Shown piece after piece: positions 12,561-23,714 of a DNA stretch of 64,000 bases. Position numbers and translations under genes: made by a program. The stretch comes from Brassica napus (taxonomy: Eukaryota; Streptophyta; Magnoliopsida; Brassicales; Brassicaceae), in assembly GCF_020379485.1 (NCBI RefSeq), contig NC_063442.1, forward strand, positions 11,495,509 through 11,559,508. The letters are read 5' to 3'. Below the pieces are notes generated by a model that was given only the letters and a program-made list of their open reading frames with translations, had not been told where the DNA came from and ran no database searches. Positions within the stretch are counted from its first letter, which is position 1. Each line of letters starts with the position of its first letter.

Positions 12561-12817
12561 TGCCGTGGAATGACAAATGCCACCAAATCAAGAACGAGTG
12601 TGGATAAAACGTGTTCTCCACCCTCCAATCAAAATCTCTCCATTTCCACTTTAAGATTTCCATCCAATCAGAACCTCCAATTTCAACCCAACTTGTACCA
12701 AACCGGTTTGACCCGACCCAAACTCACCTTTTCAATCATATTCCCAACGATCTCCTTCTCCCCACATCGCACCCCATCCCTCTCTGCTTGCTCGATTCCT
12801 GATCTGGGAGAAGCGAT

Positions 12818-14875
12818 ATGGCTGTCTCGAGTGCCTTCGTTGCTTGCCCAAAGCTCGAGACTGTACTCAACCACCATAAGCTCGAGACTCCTTTTGGTCT
12901 CATTGGTGTTCGTGCTCTTCCGAGTAACAACAACAGAAGCAGACGTGGTCTGATCCAGAGAGCTCGTTGCGAGCTTTCTGCTTCTGAATCCGCACCTAAT
13001 GCCGCAAACATCTCAGCTCTCGAACAACTCAAGAACTCTGCAGCTGACAGTAAGACGTTTATGTTTTGGTCTGAAAACGACCGTTCATCGGTTTTGTCAT
13101 TAAGTTTCTTGTTCTAAGTCTCTGTTTTTTTGTTTATTAGGATATACAAAGGAAAGGAGCAGTATTGTGGTGATTGGACTAAGCATTCACACAGCTCCCG
13201 TTGAGATGCGTGAGAAGCTCGCTATCCCTGAAGCTGAGTGGCCACGAGCTATTGCTGAACTGTGCGGTTTGAACCATATCGAAGAGGCTGCTGTACTCAG
13301 TACCTGTAACCGTATGGAGATTTATGTTTTGGCTCTGTCTCAGCACCGTGGAGTCAAAGAAGTCACTGAATGGATGTCAAAGGTGTGCCTCTTTTTACTC
13401 CCCTACCGCTTTATATGGCACATTGGAGTTGTCTTTGTTAACCGAACACAAATAAGAATTGAAGTTATATGGTACGTGCAGAACAATTGCGGTCCAGTTC
13501 TAATTGTAACAAAATCGTATAGATATATATACTAGTAAAACTCCGAATGTTTACAAACCGCACCAGTTAGTAGTAAAAAAATATCTACATATACTGTATC
13601 TATATGTTTTTGTTACTATTACGACGGCACCATCCCGCATGTTGCCATTCAGACCCAAGAGTGGTGCGGTGTTATCATTTGGAGCCATATATTATCTTAG
13701 CTGTGTTACGATCAGTATCAAGTGTTGATAAATGCTGTGTCTTTTTTCAGACAAGTGGAATACCTGTTTCGGAGATTTGTCAGCACCGTTTCCTGCTCTA
13801 CAACAAGGACGCGACGCAGCATATATTCGAAGTCTCAGCTGGTCTTGACTCTCTCGTCCTAGGAGAAGGTCAGATCCTTGCGCAGGTGAAACAAGTTGTT
13901 AAAGTCGGCCAAGGAGTGAACGGCTTCGGGAGGAACATCAGCGGGCTGTTCAAACACGCCATAACCGTCGGGAAGCGTGTCAGAACGGAGACAAACATCG
14001 CCGCTGGAGCTGTGTCCGTTAGCTCAGCAGCTGTCGAGCTTGCTCTGATGAAGCTTCCGGAATCTTCGCACGCCTCCGCTAGGATGCTGATCATCGGTGC
14101 GGGGAAGATGGGGAAGCTTGTGATAAAGCATTTGGTAGCGAAAGGGTGCACGAGAATGGTGGTGGTTAACAGAAGCGAAGAGAGAGTTATAGCTATCCGT
14201 GAGGAGATCCCTGGTGTTGAGGTTGTGTACCGACCTCTTGATGAGATGCTAGCTTCTGCTGCTGAGGCGGATGTTGTTTTCACAAGCACAGCCTCTGAGA
14301 CGCCCTTGTTCTTGAAGGAGGATGTAGAGACTCTCCCTCCAGCTTGTCCAGAGATCGGAGGGGTGAGGCTTTTTGTTGACATCTCTGTTCCGAGAAACGT
14401 CGGGTCTTGCGTCAATGAAGTGGAAACCGCGCGGGTTTACAATGTGGACGACCTCAAGGAAGTGGTTGCTGCTAATAAAGAAGACAGGTTGAGGAAAGCT
14501 ATGGAAGCTCAGACCATAATAGCAGAGGAATCAAACCAGTTTGAAGCATGGAGGGACTCGTTAGAGACTGTTCCTACGATCAAGAAGTTGAGAGCGTATG
14601 CAGAGAGAATCAGAATGGCTGAGCTGGAGAAGTGCATGTCCAAAATGGGAGATGACATCAACAAGAAAACGACGAGAGCGGTTGATGACTTGAGCAGAGG
14701 TATTGTGAACAGATTCTTGCATGGTCCAATGCAGCATTTGAGATGTGATGGGAGTGACAGTAGAACGCTGAGCGAGACCCTTGAGAACATGCATGCTTTG
14801 AACAGAATGTACGGTCTGGAGAAGGACATTTTGGAGGAGAAGCTAAAGGCCATGACATCGGGACAACAAAAGTAA
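12818..14875 (+). CDS. HEMA1: Glutamyl-tRNA reductase (chloroplast), three exons
   Basis: Reduces glutamyl-tRNA(Glu) to glutamate-1-semialdehyde with NADPH, the committed and regulated step of chlorophyll and heme synthesis in plastids. Exons 12818-13049, 13141-13382 and 13751-14875 join in frame (phases 1 and 0) to 532 residues. The N-terminal ~75 residues are Ser/Arg-rich, as expected for a transit peptide. The catalytic-domain core reads [18 protein letters not shown] and the active-site cysteine lies in [11 protein letters not shown]. The NADPH domain shows [10 protein letters not shown], and the C-terminal dimerisation helix ends in EKLKAM. The start is the ATG opening MAVSSAF, typical of plant GluTR. 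Whether it is HEMA1 or HEMA2 is decided by its neighbour HO4: from memory, Arabidopsis HEMA1 (At1g58290) and HO4 (At1g58300) are adjacent. Convergent with HO4; the gap between stop codons is 1.3 kb. Confidence 0.93.
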
Positions 14876-15289
14876 AACATAAGAAAGATGTTCCATCTCT
14901 TTTGACATACAAAGATTACACCTTAAGCTGGGGATCTATATGATTCACTTAATTTGTGTACAAGAGACTGTTTCTTCAGCTAACATTATATATCGTCGAT
15001 GTGTTGTGAAGATAAGTGAGTTTTGTGGCATGTTTTGTGCTTCATAGACTCTTGAGTGTAACGGTATTGATCCATGTACCGTTTACTCATGTGTAAAATG
15101 TATAAACTTTGGTTCATGCAGTATAGAGAAATGTGTTTTTTCCTTTCGTTTATTTTTTGGCAATACTAATTTAATCTGTTATTTATGTTGGTTGATTTCG
15201 TCTGCCAAAGCATCTCTGTTGACGCAAACACCAATGCCAGCAATGTTATGTTGCCTTTTTTTTTGACAAATCTTTGATTTGGTATTTCT

Positions 15290-15542
15290 TACTCTCTCTG
15301 TTTCTTAATGTTACATATTCTAGATTTTTCACACATTTTAATAAAACACATTAAATTTGCATATTTTTTTGTGTTTATCTTCGTTTTATAATTTTAAGCC
15401 AATAACAATTCAGTAAATGCAATTAAGTTTTTTTGAAATTTACAATTAGTTAATAAAACATGTCTTGAAAATATAAAAAATAGATCTTTTTAAAACAATT
15501 TTTTTTTCTAGAATATATAATATTAAAGAACAGAGGGAGTAT
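15290..15542. mobile_element. Stowaway-like MITE
   Basis: About 252 bp. The left end (ACTCTCTCTGTTTCTTAATG, then TTACATATTCTAGA) and right end (TTAAAGAACAGAGGGAGTA) form inverted repeats of about 35 bp with a few mismatches, and TA borders both ends. Clearest of the MITEs of this type in the window; it lies between HEMA and HO4. Confidence 0.75.
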
Positions 15543-15584
15543 CTTTTTACTTCATCGAGTTTGAGTTTCCAAATTCACGTGAGG

Positions 15585-15840
15585 AGAAATTAATGACTAA
15601 AAGAAATTTTATTAAAGAGTAAAAATACATTTAAACTTTAGGCTTAACTAATTTAGACTTAAGATTTAGAGTTAAAAGTATAATTTTGAGAATAGAGTTT
15701 CAAATTTTTACAAAACAAAAAAATAAATATTAAAAATTTTCAAAAATAAAAAAGAACTATTTTGGCTATTTTTCTTTTTTGAATGTTATTTTTATGACAA
15801 AAATTAAAAAATGTCTATTTGAGAGAATTGCCTTTATAAG
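15585..15840. mobile_element. AT-rich non-autonomous element, probable
   Basis: A core with AAATTTTTACAAAAC..AAATATTAAAAATTTTC, bounded by stretches mentioning TTAAAGAGTAAAAATACA and ending GAGAATTGCC. Layout resembles the element at 54945-55505. Inferred by similarity only. Confidence 0.35.
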
Positions 15841-16189
15841 TATCGTTTCAGTCTATAATCCTTATGTATTCTGTCTTTTAATTTAACATTTTGTATCTAT
15901 CTACTCTATTAAATTAGAATTTTTTTATCGACTAGTTTTTGACTATCATTAAAGTTGTACTAGTACAAATGATAAAATGATGGAACTTTAATTAGTTGCA
16001 ACAAATTTGGAAATGTAAAAGAAACAACCAAGGAAGTCAGGTTCCCATATTTTGGTAACCACAACATAGACTTCATATATTATTATGCAATAAAGAAAAT
16101 ATGTGAATGGAGACTTAGTCCAATTATTTCTAATTTAATTTTCACTCTTGATGGCCTTCCCACCTACTTGTATTGCCACCGCAGGGTCA

Positions 16190-19100
16190 TTACAAATCAG
16201 GGGAGACCAAGGAACGAAGAAGGTGCCCATAACACTTGAACGCTTTCTCTGTCTCTTCTAAACAATGATTCTTCTCTTCTCTCGTCCACAACTACCAATG
16301 CAAACATAAAATATGCTTAAGAAATCTACCATATTATATTTAATTTCTTTCTTTACAGTAATGGTATGTTCTATACCTCAGAGACTTTGTTCAATTCTTC
16401 ACTCAGGTTCGTCAACAATTCGGAAATGTCGCCGTCCCATTTATAGAATTCGAGTTTTTTATTGTCGAGTATCCTCTCAGATACCTGTTTTTAAAAGAAG
16501 TTCCTAGTGATAAGCCTTTTTTCAAAAAAAAAAAAAAAAGAAGTTCCTAGTGAGTATTTAGTGAATAGTGTTTTTTTATTACCTTTGACCCAATCATTCG
16601 ACCACCACCAGCGCTATGTCCGAAGTAGATGTTGTAGAAATGACAGATGAATGCTGGTGGATCATTCTCTGCTATATCCTTTAGATACAGAGAATATGTT
16701 TTACAATGAGCCTTTGGCTCAGGAAGCTCGTAACCTTGTTCCTTGAACCACTCCAAATCTTTGGCCAAATTATTTGCCCTTTCCAATCCTGTGTTTTTGA
16801 ATGCAGCATCTACACACGAAAAGACACAGAATTTGACAGGATTACACAAGAAAGAGGACAAACTTTTTGCATACTGGTATACATTTCTAATCTAATACAT
16901 AACCATGACGTACGTAATGCGAAAGCATAAGATTTTTTTTTTTTTAAATAACTAAATTTCCTGACATGCAATATTTATGTAGCATAGAATACAAAAGTTT
17001 ATTAGTGTGAAAATATTCTATCAACAACTACGACTACTTGAGTTAAAACTTGAAATATTATTCTAACTAATTTATCATATTCAGTATGACATGAATGATG
17101 CATGCTTTGTTTTAATTTATTATGTTACTGTTGAACAAATTCTCTAATAACTCCTTTGAATATATATATACACTACGTACCATATTATATTTTTCAAATA
17201 GAAATATAAGCAATATTACAAAAAAAAGTTTTAAAAACAAAACTGAAAATATTTAATGATAATTAACTATATATCAATTCAGAAAAAAATTATAAATAAA
17301 TAGAATACTAGCTAATTATTATGATTTAGTTATTTGTAAATATTTATATCCATGCAAGAATACAGAATAATCACCTAAATATGTAGTATCAATCTAAAAG
17401 AATCAGTTTAACATAGGGCTCTCACAAATAGAAGAAATTCAAGTATTGGTGCAGAAACTAGAAAACATTTTAAAATATTCTGAAACCGTCTAAAATGCTT
17501 TTCAAATGGAGGAAAACTAAGCCGTGTATTGTAATTGATAAATCCAAATATAATTTTGCATTTTGTAAGTAGTTTTTATTTTATATATATATATATATAT
17601 ATATACAAATTTTCACACGTTGATTTTTGCTAGTTTAAAAGATTTACATATGTTGTGATGTAGAATCAAAATTTGTGTGGTATTTTAAGTTACTTTTCTT
17701 TATTAATTATTAGGGGCGTGCATATATTATTTTTTTGTTGTTAAATATGATTTTTTGATGTTATGTGGTTGTCTTTATTTGTTTTGTTAAGAACATTATT
17801 TAATATTTTTATTTTTTTATATGGTAGTGGGTGATATGTCAATAAATTATGTATTTTTTCAGTAATGTATTGTTGTGTGTATTGTAGTATTTGTTAATGG
17901 TGAAGTGAACCTTTGATGTAAATCATATTGAATTTCAATAACTTTGCATTTAGGCATCTATTGCTTTTAAGATTAACGGTTTATGCGTCAAAATTATATT
18001 TTTTCTTTCATATGTTTGAACATTATTATCTTAACATGTTTTTTGCTCTCTTCCAACCTTGGGCCATCATCATCTATATGTATCGTTTACCTTTATGGTG
18101 TGAAGAGCTTCTTATCATCACCGGAAAAAGACTCATCTCATGTTGTTGTTCTTCTTCGCCTTCTTCTCATGTGTGATTATCTGGTGTTTGTTTTAGAACG
18201 AGTTTATGAATTTCCAGTTGCGGTTGTTTTTCACAGCATTGTAAGCTGTTCCGGTCAATATTGGGTGTTCTTCTTCTTCCTTAGATTTTGACTGATGTTA
18301 GGAACTACATTTCCTTGGATTAGATCAAAGTTTAGTCGTCTTTGATGTTGTCTTCCTCTTCGTTGTCTTGCCGCCTTTTGATTTGGTTTCCTTGTCGAGT
18401 CAATTCGTTCTTCCAGTTCTGAAAGACTAGTTATGTCGCAGAGCTGCAGTTTTCCTTTTCTTGTTTTTCGCATAAAAGTTGTTGATTAATAGAAAGCGAT
18501 CACACCCGTTAATCTCCTATGAATCAAGTAAGGGGGGTCTTGCTTTGATTTCTCTCAGAAAAAAAGAAGATACATGTCGAAGAAGATGAACTATAAGTTG
18601 ACTACGTTAATTAGCTGCATGCGTCTTGCGTTAAAGAGGTGCTTGCTTTATGAGACTGAATGAAACCTTCTTTCTTCGAGAGGGGCTGTGTAACTGCTCT
18701 AAATAACACTATTTGTTGAGTCAACTGGCAACTGGGATTGCAGCGGTTCTAGTGGTTCTCCTAATCTATGGTCTTCCTGCTGAGAGAATAAGAATAGAAA
18801 ACAGAAGCTCACCCGCGGGCAAAAGACAAGGGATGATTCTTCTAAGATACAAACTTGCGGAAGGAATGAAAAGGTATTCGACTCTCAATTCAATAGAAGT
18901 CCAACCAAACAGGTGAATATAAATGTCATGTAGTAAGATGAGTAGTTATGAACCCTGTCGACCACCTCCATGGAGGTGGTCGCCTAATTTGTTACGTCAG
19001 CTCGATCGTCCATGCTTGTCTTGGTTTTCAAGATCTGGTTTTTGGTGTTCTGATTCATATGCTTTTTTCATAACTCGAGGACGGCTCAACAGTTTGCTGA

Positions 19101-21496
19101 TTTCTTTTTTTCTCACATTCCCTCTTTGTTCTCTCATCTCGTTACAGATTTCATCAATGCTTGTGTCTCTGGTGGTTCTCCCTTTCGCCATTTTTTCCAC
19201 GCCATGTTTGAATATATTTTTCCTCTGTGTATGGTATGTGATCTTGTAAGGTTGTTTCTGGTCTCAAGCTTAGGCTTTTGTTTCTCAGTTGTTGGCTTCC
19301 ATTCTCCCTTTTTAGGTTATTTCTCTTCGTCCCTTGCTTCCCTTGGTATAGGTAAGCGTAGTTAGTCTTTTAGAGCTTTGGTCGCTTCTATCCAGAGCTT
19401 TGTGGTTCTTCGCTAGCATATGAGTGTCTTGTATGTGTTTGTTTAGTTTGTAAGGTGCTTCTTATATCTTAGCTGGTGGTTGTGCTTCCGGTGCTTTAGG
19501 CATGTGTCTTTCTGTTTCGTGTGACTTTGGGCTTCGTCTTTGTTCTTTGCTTTGGTGTTTTGATCGCGTTCATTTGTATTTGAAAAATTACTTTGTTTAA
19601 GATTGGTATATTTATAAGTTTTTCTGACATCTACTTGTTTTGCTCAAGACACTCTATGTCAGGTGAGATAAGTTAGTCTTTGATTTTCAATCCTTTCATC
19701 TTTGAACTTTTATTTAGTTAGTGTTCCCATGATATTTTATTTTTCTCTGTAATTATTGAGGTTTTTGATTTAAATTATGTGTAGTGCTCTAATTGCTTCT
19801 TTTTAGTTTGGTTGTTTTATGATTTTTAATAGTAAAATAAATATATAATTTGTAAATAAAATAACAGATAGTTATAAAAATAATAAAATAGTAAAAATTA
19901 TGTTATTTTTAGTTGTGAATAAATAAAATAAATATATTTTAAATGTTTAATGACCAATAAAATAGATTATCAAACTTCAATGATGATGGTTAGTGCGAGA
20001 AATATTAAATCATGCACAATTAGAAAGTATAGGATCAAATTGCACTAATCTCAACAAAGAACCTAAAATATAAAAAAAAATACGAGGACGGAGTGTAAAT
20101 AAACTATTTTTTACGTGTCATAAGAAAAGAAAAAAATCTACTTTATATATAGATATAGATTTGGTTCTTTTTTTTTTTTAAATTTAGTTTGCGCACACCT
20201 TGTTATTTAATATGTATAATAATAATTTAAATGATCGCTTCACTTATACGCTATAAACTTTTTTTGAAACTTATAACCTAAAACTTACTATCGAAGATAT
20301 GTCTCAAACCAAGGTGTCTCAAAACTTAAAACTATTTTCTTAATTAGGCCAAGCATGTGCATTCTGGTTTTTTTTATTTAGGTGCAGATCGATTCCCATC
20401 AAATCCGGATCCTTCCATTCTTAAAGATCTGGATCCATATAGGTATTTGTAAATTTTTGGTCAATTTCAGATTTGATTCTTATCTTTTCAGATCTAAGCT
20501 TTTAGAACCGCCAATTACCCCCCAAAACTTTTAGTTATAGTTTGGGTATTACGTACCCAAAGTAGCTGAACTATACGCAAAGATCCGAAAAGTACATGAA
20601 CCCCAAAAAGTTGATTAAATACCCAAGATTACCAAAATACCAAAATACCTATAAAAACATATAAAGATCCAAAATCTAATTTGAAAATTTGAATCCAAAA
20701 TTCAAAAATATATGTAATACCAAAATTACCTAATACATATAAAATGTTTGAACTATTCGGGTTCCAATCGGATTTTGGATAGGATTTGGAACTATCCGCA
20801 GATCTAAATAAAAATAACCAATTGGTTGAAATGTATATACCCAAAGCCGATCCAAGCTAATTTTTTTTAGATTGATCTAGTTTAAATTTTTGAGTCAAAG
20901 TAAAATGTCCATGCCTACTCTTAATTATGTCCAAGCTGAAAACGATTACAATTGAACCAGATCTGAAAGAGTGAAACATGTTTTAAAAATAGCTATAAAA
21001 CTTACCAATATTTCAATTTATAAGAAGGAAACTGACTAGAAAACTCACAAGTTGGGACGGTAGAGTCGTGAATAATCCCTTCAAGAGTGTCGAACACAAG
21101 TTTATTTTCCACGAGAAACTTCAAGTACCCTTCCACTGTGAACTCCCACGTCGCCACAGGACTGTCTTGGGGAGCTGTGGACTCTCTTTTTCCTTCTTTT
21201 GACTGGGTTCTCGGGTGCATTTTCATCGCTACGGACCTCATCTCCTCTACAAACCCCTTCGGTTCTCCTGGGTACCTTTTGTTAGGTATCTCCCCAGCTG
21301 CAGCTCTCACCACCAAAGTCCGATCTTCGTTTGCTATTTGGACAAGATGGTGTCGACGAGTGGCTATGGTTAGGGGATAGCTAACCCTCGCCGTCCTAGC
21401 TTTCAGACCAGCATAGCTCTCGCAGTCGAGTCTTGGACTCGCAGGGAAGCGGAAAGTTACAGTAAATCTTACTGTAGTCATGAGTTTACAATACAC
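16190..21496 (-). CDS. HO4: Chloroplast heme oxygenase, four exons
   Basis: Opens heme to biliverdin IXalpha, the first step toward the phytochrome chromophore. Coding exons on the minus strand: 21496-21049, 16809-16583, 16484-16377 and 16291-16190, joined in frame (phases 1,0,0) to 294 residues; a second in-frame ATG at 21481 would give 289 and better matches family N-termini. Residues 1-70 look like a transit peptide. The proximal heme ligand is probably His94 in AMKMHPRTQ, at the position of LHTKDQ in relatives. [47 protein letters not shown] and [16 protein letters not shown] are family blocks. Oddities: the distal-helix motif reads [10 protein letters not shown], one glycine more than the usual HSAGGRMIG; the C-terminus is LRSLVSPDL instead of LRLILS; intron 1 is 4.24 kb. 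Adjacent to HEMA as in Arabidopsis, hence HO4 rather than HO3. Confidence 0.87.
17580..20160. other. Insertion-like sequence inside HO4 intron 1
   Basis: Heme oxygenase introns are normally short, so most of this 4.2 kb intron is probably inserted DNA. 17581-17606 is a TA microsatellite. 18000-19800 is strikingly T/G-rich on the plus strand with no consistent open frame, like a decayed transposon or transcript tail. At 20135-20160 the minus strand reads ATCTATATCTATATATAAAG, reminiscent of Brassicaceae Helitron 5' ends, but no matching hairpin 3' end was located. Unclassified. Confidence 0.4.
20390..20860. repeat. Degenerate dispersed repeat with CCGGATCC/TACCCAAA motifs
   Basis: Part of HO4 intron 1. 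It shares the style of short direct repeats (ACCCAAA, GATCCGAAAAG, ATACCAAAATACC) with the better preserved element at 27205-27888. Probably an old copy of the same family or a close one. Confidence 0.45.
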
Positions 21497-21588
21497 AAAT
21501 CAAAATTGAGATCCGAAATTAGGGGTTGTAGGAGAAAGCCAGAGGAGTTGTTTGTATATATGTACTACTCCTGCATTAAATCTTAAGT

Positions 21589-21597
21589 TTATATAAA
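21589..21597 (-). promoter_or_regulatory. TATA box of HO4
   Basis: Plus-strand TTATATAAA (TTTATATAA on the minus strand) lies 93-108 bp upstream of the two candidate ATGs. Seen in sequence; function inferred. Confidence 0.5.
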
Positions 21598-21949
21598 GGT
21601 ATAGTCTTTCATTAAGTCTTGAATAATAGACTTTCTATATCTAGTTGACCAAAAAAAAAAGACTATAGATCTAGTCAATGGCTTACGAAGACAGCTTTGT
21701 ATTAGAGTGCGGTTTTCGACAATTTATAAGATAATAGAGAACTGAGTCTGGTGTATAAAGCACGTTCAATATCTGGAAAAAAATGACCAGTAAAATGAAA
21801 ACTTAAGTTAACTTTTAACGTATAAATCAATAGATCGAATAAGAAAAAATCGAAACGATGATTTCTTTTGGTGGCCTGATGAATGCGTGTATATATGTTT
21901 CTAGAAAGCAAAACCCTTGACTGCGGCACGATAACTGTCTTTGTTGCAT

Positions 21950-22149
21950 GGAAACAATTACTCCATGCAAAAGAGGGAGTTGATCAAGTGATAAAAGTTT
22001 GATAAGAGAGTTTTGAAACAATTGTTTTGGGCACGTGACTTGGTCAGAAGTCCCACCTAAAAATGTAGTATTTTCTAGGTCAAATTTTAATAAATATTTC
22101 TGAATCTGTCTACATCTTTATTATTGGGATTTTGATCAAATATTTGATA
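21950..22149. repeat. SOT-flank duplication, copy 1
   Basis: Matches 31160-31826: both contain GAGTTGAT(C/T)AAGT, TTTTGAAACAATTGTTT, then GCACGTGACTTGG, CCCACCTAAAAATGTA, TATTTTCTAGGTCAAATTTTA and GATCAAATATTTGATA. A third, shorter relative is near 29105-29180. These are remnants of the duplication that multiplied the sulfotransferase copies; here the sequence is uninterrupted where copy 2 holds a Helitron. Confidence 0.85.
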
Positions 22150-22496
22150 TTAGTCAGTAACATATTTACCAAGTTTACAAAAAAAAAAAAAACATATTTA
22201 TCATTTAATTTTTTACAAAAAAAAACATATTTATTATTTTATCAGATTTTTGCTCCTCGCTTAGTGGCTCAGGGTTTACACTTGGAGTGTAAGAGCATCT
22301 CCAATGGTGTTACCACCATTGGAGTCCTTATGATTATTAAACTAATTTTTTTTTTTTAGAATAGTTAAGGATTCTAATCAAAATAGTATGTCCAATGGTG
22401 TTTTCCTATTTGGAGTCTTTAGCTTAAAAAAAATTAAATTAAAAAACATGAAAAATTTAAAATTTTATTTATAACTAAATTTCACTTTGGAGACTA

Positions 22497-23350
22497 GCTG
22501 CTAACGTTTCAGGTTTACCACTTCAATCGCTTCTGCATCCTTGAAGAAGATATGACGCTTTGGTACGAACCTGTGTCAATAACCACAAAACAAAGATTAA
22601 AGACTAGGATCAAAGCAAAAGAAGACAAGTGTTATTTATTTATTTTTCTACTCACTTTTGATGCAAAAGGCCGAAGATCGGTGCTATTGATCTGACAAAA
22701 ACAGTTTCTGAGAAACACAGCCCACATGTCTCTCAGTACTGGCTTTTCCTCAACCAACTTACTTGACAATAGCCAGTTCTCTGACAAAACCAACATCATG
22801 TACTTTCTGAAGAGGTTGCAACTCTTCTCCTTCAGATTGATAGACATCAGAGCGAGCTCATCAAATTCTCGTCGCTCTCCTGAGAATCAAAGACCAGAGT
22901 ACTGTGTATAAACGCATTGACTCAGAGACTTAATTTGCTTTGAATTGGTAGATAGCTTACCTTATGTTCAAGTAAAACAACAAGCATTTGATTAGCGATG
23001 GTACTTCTCAAATGCTTGCTTCGAGCATCAACACCTGCTACGGATTCCACTATCCTCAAACAGTTCATGTCTCGAGGCACTCTGCAAATGAATCAAAACC
23101 AGATAAGACAAACGGCACAAGGGTAATAATGGCTACAAGTAAAAAAGGAGGTTCGAACCTGGAAGCAAGAGAGTTTGCTATGTTTTTGCAGCTTGAAACC
23201 CATTCTTCCTCTTTGAAGGATTCATTAACAGATATCAAGCTCTCTTGTAGGAGAAGCGAGAGACCTTGAAGACCACGATCTAAGAGCAGCCAAACAAGGA
23301 TTTCAGCTATTTGCTCAAGTTGAGATGCGGTGAAAATAGGCTTTTTACAT
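22497..23350 (-). pseudogene. Captured four-exon fragment of an unrecognised gene
   Basis: Minus-strand exons 23350-23159, 23081-22961, 22879-22656 and one ending near 22500, each with good GT/AG borders. They read as a helical protein (for example ILVWLLLDRGLQGLSLLLQ, NCLRIVESVAGVDARSKHLR, CNLFRKYMMLVLSENWLLSS), like the interior of an alpha-solenoid or HEAT-type protein. In the third exon the expected frame runs into TGA after ten codons while the +2 frame stays open, so a 1 bp deletion is likely. I do not recognise the parent gene with confidence. Confidence 0.6.
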
Positions 23351-23528
23351 CTGAATCAATGAAGTAACAGAGAAGGCATTAGATAATTAAAAGAGTTATA
23401 CTCAAAAGGGAGTTTTGCGTCACAAACCTAATCTGACAACAAGCAGAGACAAGTTTGAGCCAATTCAACAAGCAATCGAATACTTTTCAATCCCAAATCA
23501 AAAACGAAAATCCTCTCTGAAAAGTTAC

Positions 23529-23714
23529 CTGAATCCCGAGAGATCGGAAATCAGAGACGGCGGCGTCGAGGACTTGTTTCCTGCGTCCCATGATGGCGAC
23601 GGTAGCTCCATGTTTGCCGAACTGAGAAGAGATCTCGAAACTGATTCTGGATCCGCCTCCGGTGATGAGAGCTACCTTGCCTTTGAAGACGTCAGGCTTG
23701 AACGGAGATTCCAC
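23529..23714 (-). pseudogene. First-exon fragment of an SDR (peroxisomal 2,4-dienoyl-CoA reductase-like)
   Basis: 62 codons ending at a GT donor (Q|gtaact). The opening SPFKPDVFKGKVALITGGG and FGKHGATVAIMGRRKQVLD closely resemble the N-terminus of plant SDRB/DECR-type reductases. It is dead: the initiator is GTG, the nucleotide-binding TGGGSGIG has become TGGGSRIS (two glycines lost), and no further SDR exons follow. Lies inside the TIR transposon, upstream and in the same orientation as the unrecognised exon fragments. Confidence 0.75.

Noticed and set aside
12570..12953. Open frames overlapping the HEMA start on both strands
   Set aside because: Shadows of the HEMA leader and first exon; no independent protein features.
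13870..14415. 181-codon minus-strand frame inside HEMA
   Set aside because: Antisense shadow of the conserved GluTR exon 3.
18713..19365. Open frames in HO4 intron 1
   Set aside because: Short, overlapping in several registers, in T/G-skewed DNA and without recognisable domains.
20135..20160. Helitron 5' end in HO4 intron 1
   Set aside because: End resembles one, but no CTAG-hairpin 3' end could be paired with it, so it is not called as an element.
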